Assembly (NCBI GenBank): GCA_001000675.1
Contig: LCHW01000002.1
Span: 62,001 to 126,000 of the forward strand
Source: Candidatus Wolfebacteria bacterium GW2011_GWE2_44_13
GTDB taxonomy: Bacteria; Patescibacteria; Paceibacteria; UBA6257; UBA9933
Direction: 5' to 3'
Length of the DNA stretch: 64,000 nt
Numbering within the stretch: the first letter of the stretch is position 1; each line of letters starts with the position of its first letter. Below the pieces are notes generated by a model. That model searched no databases and was not told the origin of the DNA. It worked only from the letters and a program-made list of their open reading frames with translations. Shown here in pieces: positions 1 through 6,758 of the stretch. Position numbers and translations under genes: made by a program.

Positions 1-137
1 AGCGGAATGTTTTTCGTGAAGATGAAGCAGAAACAAGAAAAGAAATGAACGGCTCTGCAGACGATATTATTGCCGCATTCCCAAGTCATGAACGCGGGTA
101 TTTGAAAGTGCCTGCTGTATTCGGGGAGCAGGAGTAA
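1..137 (+). CDS. gatC: GatC, Asp-tRNA(Asn)/Glu-tRNA(Gln) amidotransferase subunit C (3' end only)
   Basis: Only the last 44 codons are present (frame from base 3, stop TAA at 135-137). The visible residues read N-V-x-R-E-D-E near the start and end in G-Y-L-K-V-P-A-V-F, which matches the conserved C-terminus of GatC (family knowledge: R-E-D-E and Y-x-K-V-P-x-V). GatC stabilises the GatCAB complex, which converts misacylated Glu-tRNA(Gln) or Asp-tRNA(Asn) to the amide form. It lies 10 bp before gatA, so the two are clearly one operon; its purine-rich tail (GGGGAGCAGGAG) can serve as the gatA ribosome-binding site. The start lies outside the window. Confidence 0.85.
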   Translation, partial: RNVFREDEAETRKEMNGSADDIIAAFPSHERGYLKVPAVFGEQE

Positions 138-147
138 ACAAATTATT

Positions 148-1605
148 ATGACTTTACTAAAAGATCTTACAATAAAAAAGATTCACGATGGACTCGTGAA
201 TAAAGAATTTACTGCGTTCGAATTAACGAAAGAATTTTTTGATTATATTGAAACAAGAGATGCCGAAGTGCAGGCATATTTAAGCTTGGATAAAGTTGGC
301 GCGCTAGCTGCAGCTGAACAAGTTGATATTGCGATTGCAAAAGGAGAAGAAATCGGAATGTTGGCGGGCGTACCAATGGCAATCAAGGATAACTTGCTCG
401 TAAAGGGGTTGCCGGCAACTGCAGCATCAAAGATGCTAGAAAATTATACAGCCGCATATGACGCGACAGTAATTAAAAAGCTTAAAGAAGCAGGGGCCAT
501 CTTTTTGGGAAAGGCAAACATGGACGAATTTGCCATGGGCTCTTCAACGGAGAACTCAGCATTCAAAGCGACAAAGAATCCACACGATCTCGAGCGCGTT
601 CCGGGAGGTTCTTCAGGAGGATCTGCTGCGGCAGTGGCAGCACATATGGCAGTTGCTGCATTAGGAACTGATACCGGAGGGTCAATTCGTCAGCCGGCAA
701 GTTTGTGTGGAGTTGTCGGATTAAAGCCGACGTATGGTGCAGTATCTCGTTCGGGGGCTATTGCGATGGCCTCGAGCCTTGACCAAATTGGACCGCTTAC
801 AAAAACCGTAGAAGATGCGGCGATTGTGTTTAGCGTTATCAAAGGAAAAGATCCACTTGATGCAACGAGCGTTGATGTTGTATATGGTGATGAACTGCTC
901 AACCCAAAGTTGGAGGATATAAAAAAGTTGCGCATAGGGCTTCCTAAAGAATACTTCATCGAAGGAATGGATGATTATACAAAGGGAGAAATAAATAAGG
1001 CAATCGAAAAGATAAAGAGCCTCGGAATCGAAGTGAAGGAAATTAGTTTGCCGAACACGAAACATGCGTTGTCGTGCTATTACATTATTATGCCTGCAGA
1101 AGTAAGTTCGAACATGGCGCGCTTTGATGGTATTCGCTATAGCCGATTAGATGCGTTACAGGAAAACGAGCCAAAGACCTTATTGGGGATTTATCATGAA
1201 CAGCGCGGGCAAGGATTTGGAAAAGAAGTGCGTCGCCGTATTATGTTAGGGACCTATGTGTTGTCGTCTGGATATTACGATGCCTATTATGCAAAAGCAC
1301 AAAAGGTGCGTAAGTTAATTAAAGAAGATTTTGACAATGCATTCAAGGAAGTTGATGTTATTTTGACGCCGGTATCACCGACCGCTGCATTTAAAATTGG
1401 AGAAAAGACGAGTGACCCGTTGCAAATGTATCTCTCTGATATTTTCACACTCACGCTTAACCTTGCTGGGTTGCCAGGGATTTCGATTCCGGTAAAACAG
1501 TATGAGGGTACTAGTGAGTTGCCGGTAGGATTTCAACTTGTAGGAAAGGCATTCCGTGAAGCAGACATTCTTGGTATTGGACAATTCTATGAACGAATTC
1601 GTTGA
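148..1605 (+). CDS. gatA: GatA, Asp-tRNA(Asn)/Glu-tRNA(Gln) amidotransferase subunit A
   Basis: The 485-residue product is the glutaminase subunit of GatCAB and releases ammonia from glutamine for tRNA-dependent amidation. The amidase-signature catalytic triad is visible: Lys in A-I-K-D-N, the Ser of G-G-S-S-G-G-S-A-A-A-V-A and the nucleophile region T-D-T-G-G-S-I-R-Q-P-A. The length is normal for the family (about 480-490). It follows gatC by 10 bp. Its last 17 bases overlap the next small gene, which suggests translational coupling. gatB is not in the window. Confidence 0.97.
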   Translation: MTLLKDLTIKKIHDGLVNKEFTAFELTKEFFDYIETRDAEVQAYLSLDKVGALAAAEQVDIAIAKGEEIGMLAGVPMAIKDNLLVKGLPATAASKMLENYTAAYDATVIKKLKEAGAIFLGKANMDEFAMGSSTENSAFKATKNPHDLERVPGGSSGGSAAAVAAHMAVAALGTDTGGSIRQPASLCGVVGLKPTYGAVSRSGAIAMASSLDQIGPLTKTVEDAAIVFSVIKGKDPLDATSVDVVYGDELLNPKLEDIKKLRIGLPKEYFIEGMDDYTKGEINKAIEKIKSLGIEVKEISLPNTKHALSCYYIIMPAEVSSNMARFDGIRYSRLDALQENEPKTLLGIYHEQRGQGFGKEVRRRIMLGTYVLSSGYYDAYYAKAQKVRKLIKEDFDNAFKEVDVILTPVSPTAAFKIGEKTSDPLQMYLSDIFTLTLNLAGLPGISIPVKQYEGTSELPVGFQLVGKAFREADILGIGQFYERIR

Positions 1606-2116
1606 AGGAAGTAATAAAATAATACAATACTTATTTGATAAGTATGTAGCGACGCTTCCTGCGTTGCAGACTTTTGCGCTGGTAGTTTCTGGCGTGCTTC
1701 TTTTCTTTGTCGTTATGATGATGACGAAAGCAAATGTGGTTGGGGGCAAGCGAGATAAATTTATTGATAAATGGGGGCTTGCCGATATGGGAAAAGTAAA
1801 AATTGGACGCGCATGGAAAGAGCTTTTAGTAAGTGTCAGCACAGGGGACAGCGCAAAGATGAAAAAGGCGATTGGTGATGCGGATAAGATTCTTGATGAA
1901 GCATTGAAGACGTTAGGATTTGTAGGGAAGAATATGAACGAACGGTTGAATACTGTAGATGCAGTGCGACTGCCGAATATAAAAGAAGTACAAGAAGCAC
2001 ATCGCATATCGGAACGCATAAAAAAAGAACCAACATTTTCACTGACGCAACAAGAAGTATGGAACATTGTCGGTATCTATGAGAAGGCGTTTAAAGAATT
2101 TGGATTATTTAAATAA
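1589..2116 (+). CDS. Small membrane-anchored orphan protein of a CPR-type family
   Basis: About 175 residues. The ATG at 1589 is chosen because the upstream extension lies wholly inside gatA; the overlap with gatA is 17 bp. One strong membrane segment (A-L-Q-T-F-A-L-V-V-S-G-V-L-L-F-F-V-V-M) at residues 25-45 is followed by a basic, helical cytoplasmic domain containing D-A-D-K-I-L-D-E-A-L-K-T-L-G and a C-terminal helical stretch A-H-R-I-S-E-R-I-K. I recognise this pattern from uncharacterised proteins common in Parcubacteria but cannot assign a function. It is probably co-transcribed with gatCA. Confidence 0.8.
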   Translation: MNEFVEGSNKIIQYLFDKYVATLPALQTFALVVSGVLLFFVVMMMTKANVVGGKRDKFIDKWGLADMGKVKIGRAWKELLVSVSTGDSAKMKKAIGDADKILDEALKTLGFVGKNMNERLNTVDAVRLPNIKEVQEAHRISERIKKEPTFSLTQQEVWNIVGIYEKAFKEFGLFK

Positions 2117-2121
2117 TCTGT

Positions 2122-2403
2122 ATGAAAAAACATCCAGTCATAATCGAAGGATATGATGGCACGTTTGAAGAGCTCGGAAGAAAAGTAGGTGAATTACGAT
2201 ACGATAAACTTGCTGAGTTTCTTTTGCATCTGGAAAATGAACTTGCTCGTCAAGCGATTGCCGATAAAAAGCGTGGGCGTCCTAAACTTGCAAACCTAAT
2301 TGAAGGCGTAGAATTGACGGTAAAAGACGGGAAAATAAAAACAGAGCGCCTCTTTGAATTCTGCAAAGCATTTATGCAGGAAGAACTAAATAACGATAAA
2401 TAA
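2122..2403 (+). CDS. Hypothetical small protein, 93 residues
   Basis: Starts 5 bp after the previous stop and is almost certainly in the same operon. The product is charged and soluble, with a central K-K-R-G-R-P-K-L stretch that resembles an AT-hook-like basic patch, so nucleic-acid contact is possible but unproven. There are no cysteines, membrane segments or signal peptide. The stop codon abuts a hairpin shared with the convergent holA gene. Function unknown. Confidence 0.7.
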   Translation: MKKHPVIIEGYDGTFEELGRKVGELRYDKLAEFLLHLENELARQAIADKKRGRPKLANLIEGVELTVKDGKIKTERLFEFCKAFMQEELNNDK

Positions 2404-2430
2404 AAATATCGCCGAGGCGGTATTTTTATT
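2403..2430. terminator. Bidirectional Rho-independent terminator between the gatCA operon and holA
   Basis: A-rich arm, stem AATATCGCC / GGCGGTATT, then a T run. The flanking A and T tracts make it usable from both strands, and the two flanking genes converge on it. Confidence 0.7.
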
Positions 2431-3268
2431 TAAAACAACTATCAACGAGCGCTGTTTCGTAATCAAGCTTGCCGGACTTCACGAGGATGTCATAATCGGC
2501 CAGCATGCGCACAGTCGCTAAGTCGATGTATTGATTTTTTGCAAAAATATTGAATATCTTTGCAGGCTCTTCTTGATTAATAAACAATCGTTCGAGCGGG
2601 GCAAGACGACTTGCTATCGGGCCTTGTTTTGAAACCGCATTGGTAAAGGCGAATATATCGGGGGACTCAAGATAGTCTATAAGGAGTTCAACGTCTTGTC
2701 GTGAAAGTTCACGCTTTGCATCATTAAAATAGAGTGCAACCTTTTCGAGCTCGTTCATAATAAGTTGCGTATCGCGGCGGAGCGCAAATACAAGGAAGTC
2801 CGCTGCTTCAGGAGAAATAAGGATTGAACGCTTCTTTGCTTCGGTCGCAATAAAAAAGGCAAGCTTCGCATCAGAAAGCGGATCAAATGTTTCAGCCATC
2901 GCAGGCTTATTAAGAAGAAATAATAAATCTCTTGGAACGGTTACACGATCGCGCGGCCGCGAATTAGTTTCGTCGGTAAATTCAGAAATAAAAACGATAA
3001 CACTTTCGTTGGCTAGTGCGGATTTGAGAATATGCTGTGCAGTATCGTCGCCTTTAATAGAAAAGGCATTGTCGATAAGTGCAAGCTTTTTATTCTCAAA
3101 CATTGTTTGCTGTGAGCAAAAATCTTTAAAACGAAGCACTTCACTCTCGTCATCGAAATCAAAAGGATTGATCGAAAAAACAGCATATTTTTTCTGGTAT
3201 GCCTTGGTGAGCTCGCGGAGACGTTGTTCGCGGCGATAGGTGTCAGCGCCGTGAAGGAAGGTAATCAT
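2426..3268 (-). CDS. holA: DNA polymerase III delta subunit (HolA), short form
   Basis: The product is 280 residues if started at the ATG at 3266-3268 (M-I-T-F-L-H-G-A-D-T-Y-R-R-E). The open frame continues upstream, but that extension overlaps trmD on the other strand and does not resemble HolA. The delta subunit opens the beta clamp within the clamp-loader complex. Family features seen: the N-terminal F-L-H-G-x-D-x-Y sequence, a middle region L-L-N-K-P-A-M-A-E-T-F-D-P-L, and helical C-terminal segments (R-D-T-Q-L-I-M-N-E-L-E-K). It is shorter than the usual 330-340 residues. It is divergent from trmD. Confidence 0.85.
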   Translation of the reverse strand: MITFLHGADTYRREQRLRELTKAYQKKYAVFSINPFDFDDESEVLRFKDFCSQQTMFENKKLALIDNAFSIKGDDTAQHILKSALANESVIVFISEFTDETNSRPRDRVTVPRDLLFLLNKPAMAETFDPLSDAKLAFFIATEAKKRSILISPEAADFLVFALRRDTQLIMNELEKVALYFNDAKRELSRQDVELLIDYLESPDIFAFTNAVSKQGPIASRLAPLERLFINQEEPAKIFNIFAKNQYIDLATVRMLADYDILVKSGKLDYETALVDSCFK

Positions 3269-3416
3269 TTTGCGTGAATAATGGAAAATGAAACACGAAA
3301 CGTGGAATGGGTTGCTACCATCGGCGTTATCGTATACCTTTATAATATCGATAAACGGGACGATTGCAATAAGGCGGGTTCCCACCATTCGTTTTTCAGC
3401 TTTCATTTTTCGTGCT

Positions 3417-4094
3417 ATGCGTTTCGACATTATTACAATTTTCCCAAACATCTTTGACTCTTACTTCAATGAGTCTATTTTGAAGCGAGCAAAAGAAAAG
3501 AAGTTGTTACAGATATATGTACATGATTTGCGCGCATACGCCACGGACAAGCACCACAAAACAGACGACCGCCCATTTGGAGGGGGTCCTGGAATGGTTA
3601 TGAAAGTTGAGCCGCTCGTAAAAGCAATCACAGCGGTAGCGAAGAAGACAAAAAAGTTTGAAAAAGAAACGCGCATTATATTCTTTGCCCCAGGAGGCAA
3701 GTTGATTGATGACGAATATGCAAATAAGACAGCAAAAAAAGTAAAAAGACTTATTTTGATATGTGCGCATTATGAAGGAATGGACGACCGTGTGAAAAAA
3801 ATAGTGAAGGATCTCGGCTTTAAAAGCGAAGAGCTATCCATCGGGCCGTATGTATTAACCGGAGGAGAGCTGCCGGCTATGGTGATGGTGGATGCACTTG
3901 CGCGAAAATTAGAAGGTGTATTGGGGAAAGGAGAATCACTTGAAGAATTACGCCATGGAGTGGGCGTGCCAGCTTTTACAAGACCAAGTGAGTTCGTGCA
4001 CAAAGGGAAAAAATACAAAGTGCCGCCAATATTGTTGTCTGGAGATCACAAAAAAATAGACGAGTGGCGTGCACAGTATGGGAAAAAGTCGTAG
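3417..4094 (+). CDS. trmD: tRNA (guanine-37-N1) methyltransferase TrmD
   Basis: A 225-residue SPOUT-class enzyme that methylates G37 of tRNAs reading CNN codons and so prevents +1 frameshifting. The start at 3417 (M-R-F-D-I-I-T-I-F-P) matches the family N-terminus exactly; the longer frame from 3288 is non-homologous. Signature sequences: R-P-F-G-G-G-P-G-M-V-M, the knot region S-I-G-P-Y-V-L-T-G-G-E-L-P-A, T-R-P, and the C-terminal L-S-G-D-H-K-K-I-D-E-W-R. There is no Shine-Dalgarno. rpsP and rimM, often beside trmD, are not adjacent here; rpsP is about 36 kb away. Confidence 0.96.
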   Translation: MRFDIITIFPNIFDSYFNESILKRAKEKKLLQIYVHDLRAYATDKHHKTDDRPFGGGPGMVMKVEPLVKAITAVAKKTKKFEKETRIIFFAPGGKLIDDEYANKTAKKVKRLILICAHYEGMDDRVKKIVKDLGFKSEELSIGPYVLTGGELPAMVMVDALARKLEGVLGKGESLEELRHGVGVPAFTRPSEFVHKGKKYKVPPILLSGDHKKIDEWRAQYGKKS

Positions 4095-4106
4095 CAATGC
4101 ATCGCC

Positions 4107-4139
4107 AAAACAAAAGCACCACGTTGGTGCTTTTGTTTT
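4107..4139 (+). terminator. Rho-independent terminator after trmD
   Basis: Near-perfect stem AAAACAAAAGCACCA / TGGTGCTTTTGTTTT around a CGT loop. Confidence 0.8.
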
Positions 4140-4203
4140 AGTGAAAGGTAATATGATACTATATACGCAATAGCCACGCGTATGTGGTAACGATAAAAAT
4201 TAT

Positions 4204-5064
4204 ATGCATAAATCAAAATTCGTAACATATATAACAGCAGTCGTATTGACGGTTGGTATCGGTGCCGGACTTTCTGTCGCGGCAGATTGGGCTCCTCCTG
4301 TGCAGGAAGCTCCAGCAAGCAACGCCCCTGCGCCAATTAACGTGGGAGCAAATGCACAAACAAAAGATGGCCCAATAACGTTTCGAGGAATTATCGAGAC
4401 AACCTTAGGAGGGATTAAATTTCCCGATGGAACAATACAAACAACAGCAAATACTGCAGGGGCCCCGGGTGCGCCGTATAACCTTGTCTTAAAGCAGACA
4501 GCATGTCAGTGGATTAGTCCGGCGGCGTCGGGGAAAGCAGTATGTCCAGCAGGGCAATACATGGCAGGGCAAATCACCGACGGAAGAAGCTATTGCTGTA
4601 ATCCAACGGATTCATTAAGTGAGGTTTGGGACGTTGTCGCAAGGGCGGATAAACCAGTACAAGATCTTTCTAATTGGTCAAACGAGAAGACGGTTACATG
4701 GGTTGCTGATGCGCCAATAAACGGAGTGCGTGTTTCGGGGGATTCTAACGATGGAGGGTATTGCTATGCATCATGGGGTACGGGTCACGTTGCAACATAC
4801 CTGCATGACGGGAGATATGGGTACTACAACGTAAACAGACAGTCGTATAGCATATTTAGTTCGGGCTGTCCTACATATCCACCCTCATTCTCAAATGACG
4901 GGGTAGCGAAAATTTGCCAAGCATGGAGGCCACGAGGAACGCTCCCTACGAGAAAGACCGAAGTTGATATTCCAGCAGGAACGGTGATTACATTAAAATC
5001 AAACTTTATGGATGGGGTAGATAGCGGACTCATTAATTGTAAGATGGAAGTAAAGCGACAGTAA
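4204..5064 (+). CDS. Exported protein with FPDGT surface-fibre motif
   Basis: 286 residues with a signal-like N-terminus (basic M-H-K-S-K then a hydrophobic run ending near A-A-D-W). Residues about 65-85 contain L-G-G-I-K-F-P-D-G-T-I-Q-T-T-A, a motif nearly identical to one in the prepilin-fibre protein at 59227. The C-terminal two thirds hold at least eight cysteines (C-Q-W, K-A-V-C-P, Y-C-C, Y-C-Y, G-C, I-C, N-C), so disulfide bonding outside the membrane is likely. The function is unknown; surface display or secretion is inferred. A possible -10 (GATAAA) lies 6 nt before the ATG. Confidence 0.75.
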   Translation: MHKSKFVTYITAVVLTVGIGAGLSVAADWAPPVQEAPASNAPAPINVGANAQTKDGPITFRGIIETTLGGIKFPDGTIQTTANTAGAPGAPYNLVLKQTACQWISPAASGKAVCPAGQYMAGQITDGRSYCCNPTDSLSEVWDVVARADKPVQDLSNWSNEKTVTWVADAPINGVRVSGDSNDGGYCYASWGTGHVATYLHDGRYGYYNVNRQSYSIFSSGCPTYPPSFSNDGVAKICQAWRPRGTLPTRKTEVDIPAGTVITLKSNFMDGVDSGLINCKMEVKRQ

Positions 5065-5087
5065 TTAATAAACTATTCATTTACGCT

Positions 5088-5621
5088 ATGGAATCAAAAA
5101 ACCTACAAAAATTAATTATTGGTTTCGCAGTTGCTGCACTTGTAATCTCTATTGGTGCGTTCGGTTTTGCGATGCGTGTATATCAAAATACTGGAGCGCA
5201 GAAGGAGATGGTTGCAACAGAAGAGTCGGAGGGTATCGCTTCAGAAACGAGTGAGATATCCATAATACGCAATGGTTTTATCGGAGTGCCAAAGACAACA
5301 GCAATCCGAAATGAGGGGGATGTAAAGGTCCTCACGCTTCGAGGGCATGAAATCCAGGCAGGAGGGTTTGTTGCTGGGTATGAGCCTGTTCTTGCGTCCG
5401 ACAACACAATTCGCGAGATTCGTATCAGTAGCGAGACAGCAATAACCAAGCTTTCGTTTTCAAAAAGTAGCGAATCTCCTAAGATAGTGCAAATTGCATT
5501 TAAGGACCTGACTGAACTTATTGCAAAAGGGACATACTTAGCTAACTTTGAAGTTGAGGGAGCAACGCCTGCGAGTTTAGACCAAATAGCTCCTGCGTTG
5601 GATATTTACGTTGAAGAATGA
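5088..5621 (+). CDS. Membrane-anchored hypothetical protein
   Basis: 177 residues: a short cytoplasmic N-terminus, one membrane anchor (L-I-I-G-F-A-V-A-A-L-V-I-S-I-G-A-F-G-F-A) at residues 9-30, then an extracytoplasmic domain rich in beta-strand-like segments. There are no cysteines and no motif I recognise. It starts 23 bp after the exported protein at 4204 without a terminator between, so the two are probably co-transcribed and may act together at the cell surface (inference). Confidence 0.7.
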   Translation: MESKNLQKLIIGFAVAALVISIGAFGFAMRVYQNTGAQKEMVATEESEGIASETSEISIIRNGFIGVPKTTAIRNEGDVKVLTLRGHEIQAGGFVAGYEPVLASDNTIREIRISSETAITKLSFSKSSESPKIVQIAFKDLTELIAKGTYLANFEVEGATPASLDQIAPALDIYVEE

Positions 5622-5695
5622 AAGGAATAAGCCTGAGAAACGTAGATGTAAGGGCGTTTTCGCTTACGGGAAGGAAAAATTAAGGAATAAGCAGT

Positions 5696-5730
5696 GGCCC
5701 TTGCCCCGAAAAGGTAAGGGCCTTGCATTT
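5696..5730 (+). terminator. Terminator hairpin immediately before rpsO
   Basis: Ten-bp stem GGCCCTTGCC / GGTAAGGGCC (one G-U pair) followed by TTGCATTTTTAG. The T-rich tail also carries the rpsO -35 box. Confidence 0.7.
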
Positions 5731-5751
5731 TTAGGGGTATTCTGCTATAGT
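5723..5751 (+). promoter_or_regulatory. rpsO promoter predicting a leaderless mRNA
   Basis: TTGCAT (5723-5728), 17-bp spacer, TATAGT (5746-5751). The ATG is at 5759, 7 nt after the -10, so transcription should start at or next to the A of the ATG. No Shine-Dalgarno is possible. Confidence 0.75.
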
Positions 5752-5758
5752 AAATCCG

Positions 5759-6025
5759 ATGCTTACAAAACGAACAAAAGCAACAATCATAAAGGAGCAC
5801 AAAACAAGTGATGCCGATACCGGCTCAGCTGATGTGCAAATCGCGATGCTCACCAAGCAGATCGCCGAACTTACTGATCACTTAAAGTTAAATCCGAAGG
5901 ATAATCATTCCCGACGAGGCCTTTTGAAGATGGTAGGAAAGAGAAAGAGGCTTTTAGCTTATCTCTCACGGACTGACGTGGCTGGCTACGAAAAGATTCT
6001 CAAAAAGCTTAATCTTAAAAAATAA
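5759..6025 (+). CDS. rpsO: Small-subunit ribosomal protein S15
   Basis: 88 residues, the usual S15 length. Conserved features: D-T-G-S-A-D-V-Q-I-A-M-L-T, the loop H-S-R-R-G-L-L-K-M-V-G-K-R-K-R-L-L-A-Y-L and a basic C-terminus. S15 binds 16S rRNA helices 20-22 and organises the platform. The gene precedes pnp, with one NYN-domain gene between, echoing the classical rpsO-pnp neighbourhood. It has its own promoter and terminator. Confidence 0.97.
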   Translation: MLTKRTKATIIKEHKTSDADTGSADVQIAMLTKQIAELTDHLKLNPKDNHSRRGLLKMVGKRKRLLAYLSRTDVAGYEKILKKLNLKK

Positions 6026-6052
6026 GGAATTTTTCAAATTCCTTATTTTTTT
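6017..6052 (+). terminator. Rho-independent terminator after rpsO
   Basis: Stem AAATAAGGAATTT / AAATTCCTTATTT directly after the stop codon, followed by T residues. Confidence 0.75.
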
Positions 6053-6119
6053 AAGTTTCGGCACTCGCTTCAGACGAAATCAATTTTTTGTCTGAGGGCT
6101 CGCTAGGAATTATAAGAAC

Positions 6120-6653
6120 ATGAGACACAGAGAACAACGAGTCGGAATATTTATCGACGTTCAAAATCTCTATCATTCGGCAAAAAATCTATACCAGTGT
6201 CGTATTAACTATCAAGAACTGATGAAGAGCTTGGTGGGGGATCGAAAACTTATCCGAGCACTCGGATATGTGGTAAAGAGCGAATCACAAAACGAAGAAC
6301 TCACTGCCGAGGCTTCGTTTTTTGATGCGTTGGTAAAAGAAGGCATCGATTTGCGTATGAAAGACTTGCAGGTGTATGCAGGCGGAATGAAAAAGGCAGA
6401 TTGGGATGTAGGAATGGCGGTTGACGCTATCCGCATGTCAGATTCGCTCGATGTTGTTATTTTAGTGACGGGAGATGGTGATTTTATTCCACTAGTCGAA
6501 TATCTGAAATGGGGCAAAGGAAAATTGGTTGAAGTGGCTGGGTTTGGAAGAACAACGAGCCTTAAGCTAAAAGAAGCGACCGATTTATACATTGACCTTA
6601 AGGAAGTTCCTAGGATATTATTAAAAACAAGGGTAAGCAGAAGGTCTCGCTGA
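6120..6653 (+). CDS. NYN-domain (PIN-like, LabA/DUF88-type) putative ribonuclease
   Basis: 177 residues. The NYN fold is indicated by the N-terminal strand V-G-I-F-I-D-V-Q-N-L-Y-H, the internal D-W-D-V-G-M-A-V-D-A-I and the acidic V-T-G-D-G-D-F-I-P-L-V-E-Y. These supply the Asp residues expected for metal-dependent RNA cleavage in this superfamily. The R-V-S-R-R-S-R tail is basic. It sits between rpsO and pnp, both RNA-related, so a role in RNA processing is plausible. The promoter TTGTCT-17-TATAAG ends only 3 nt before the ATG. A paralogue lies at 10295-10834. Confidence 0.85.
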   Translation: MRHREQRVGIFIDVQNLYHSAKNLYQCRINYQELMKSLVGDRKLIRALGYVVKSESQNEELTAEASFFDALVKEGIDLRMKDLQVYAGGMKKADWDVGMAVDAIRMSDSLDVVILVTGDGDFIPLVEYLKWGKGKLVEVAGFGRTTSLKLKEATDLYIDLKEVPRILLKTRVSRRSR

Positions 6654-6758
6654 ACCGTATATGAAATAGCGGACAGAACACAATTTCTTTGCGATTTGCA
6701 AAGTGATTGAAATGTGTCCGGTACTTCACTATCGGGAAGCAAAGAGACTTACAATTAC

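Noticed and set aside
3288..3416. Upstream extension of trmD
   Set aside because: The extra 43 residues do not resemble TrmD and the canonical N-terminus starts at 3417.
5611..5811. 66-codon frame between 5088-5621 and rpsO
   Set aside because: Overlaps the terminator and rpsO promoter and enters rpsO out of frame; no family signal.
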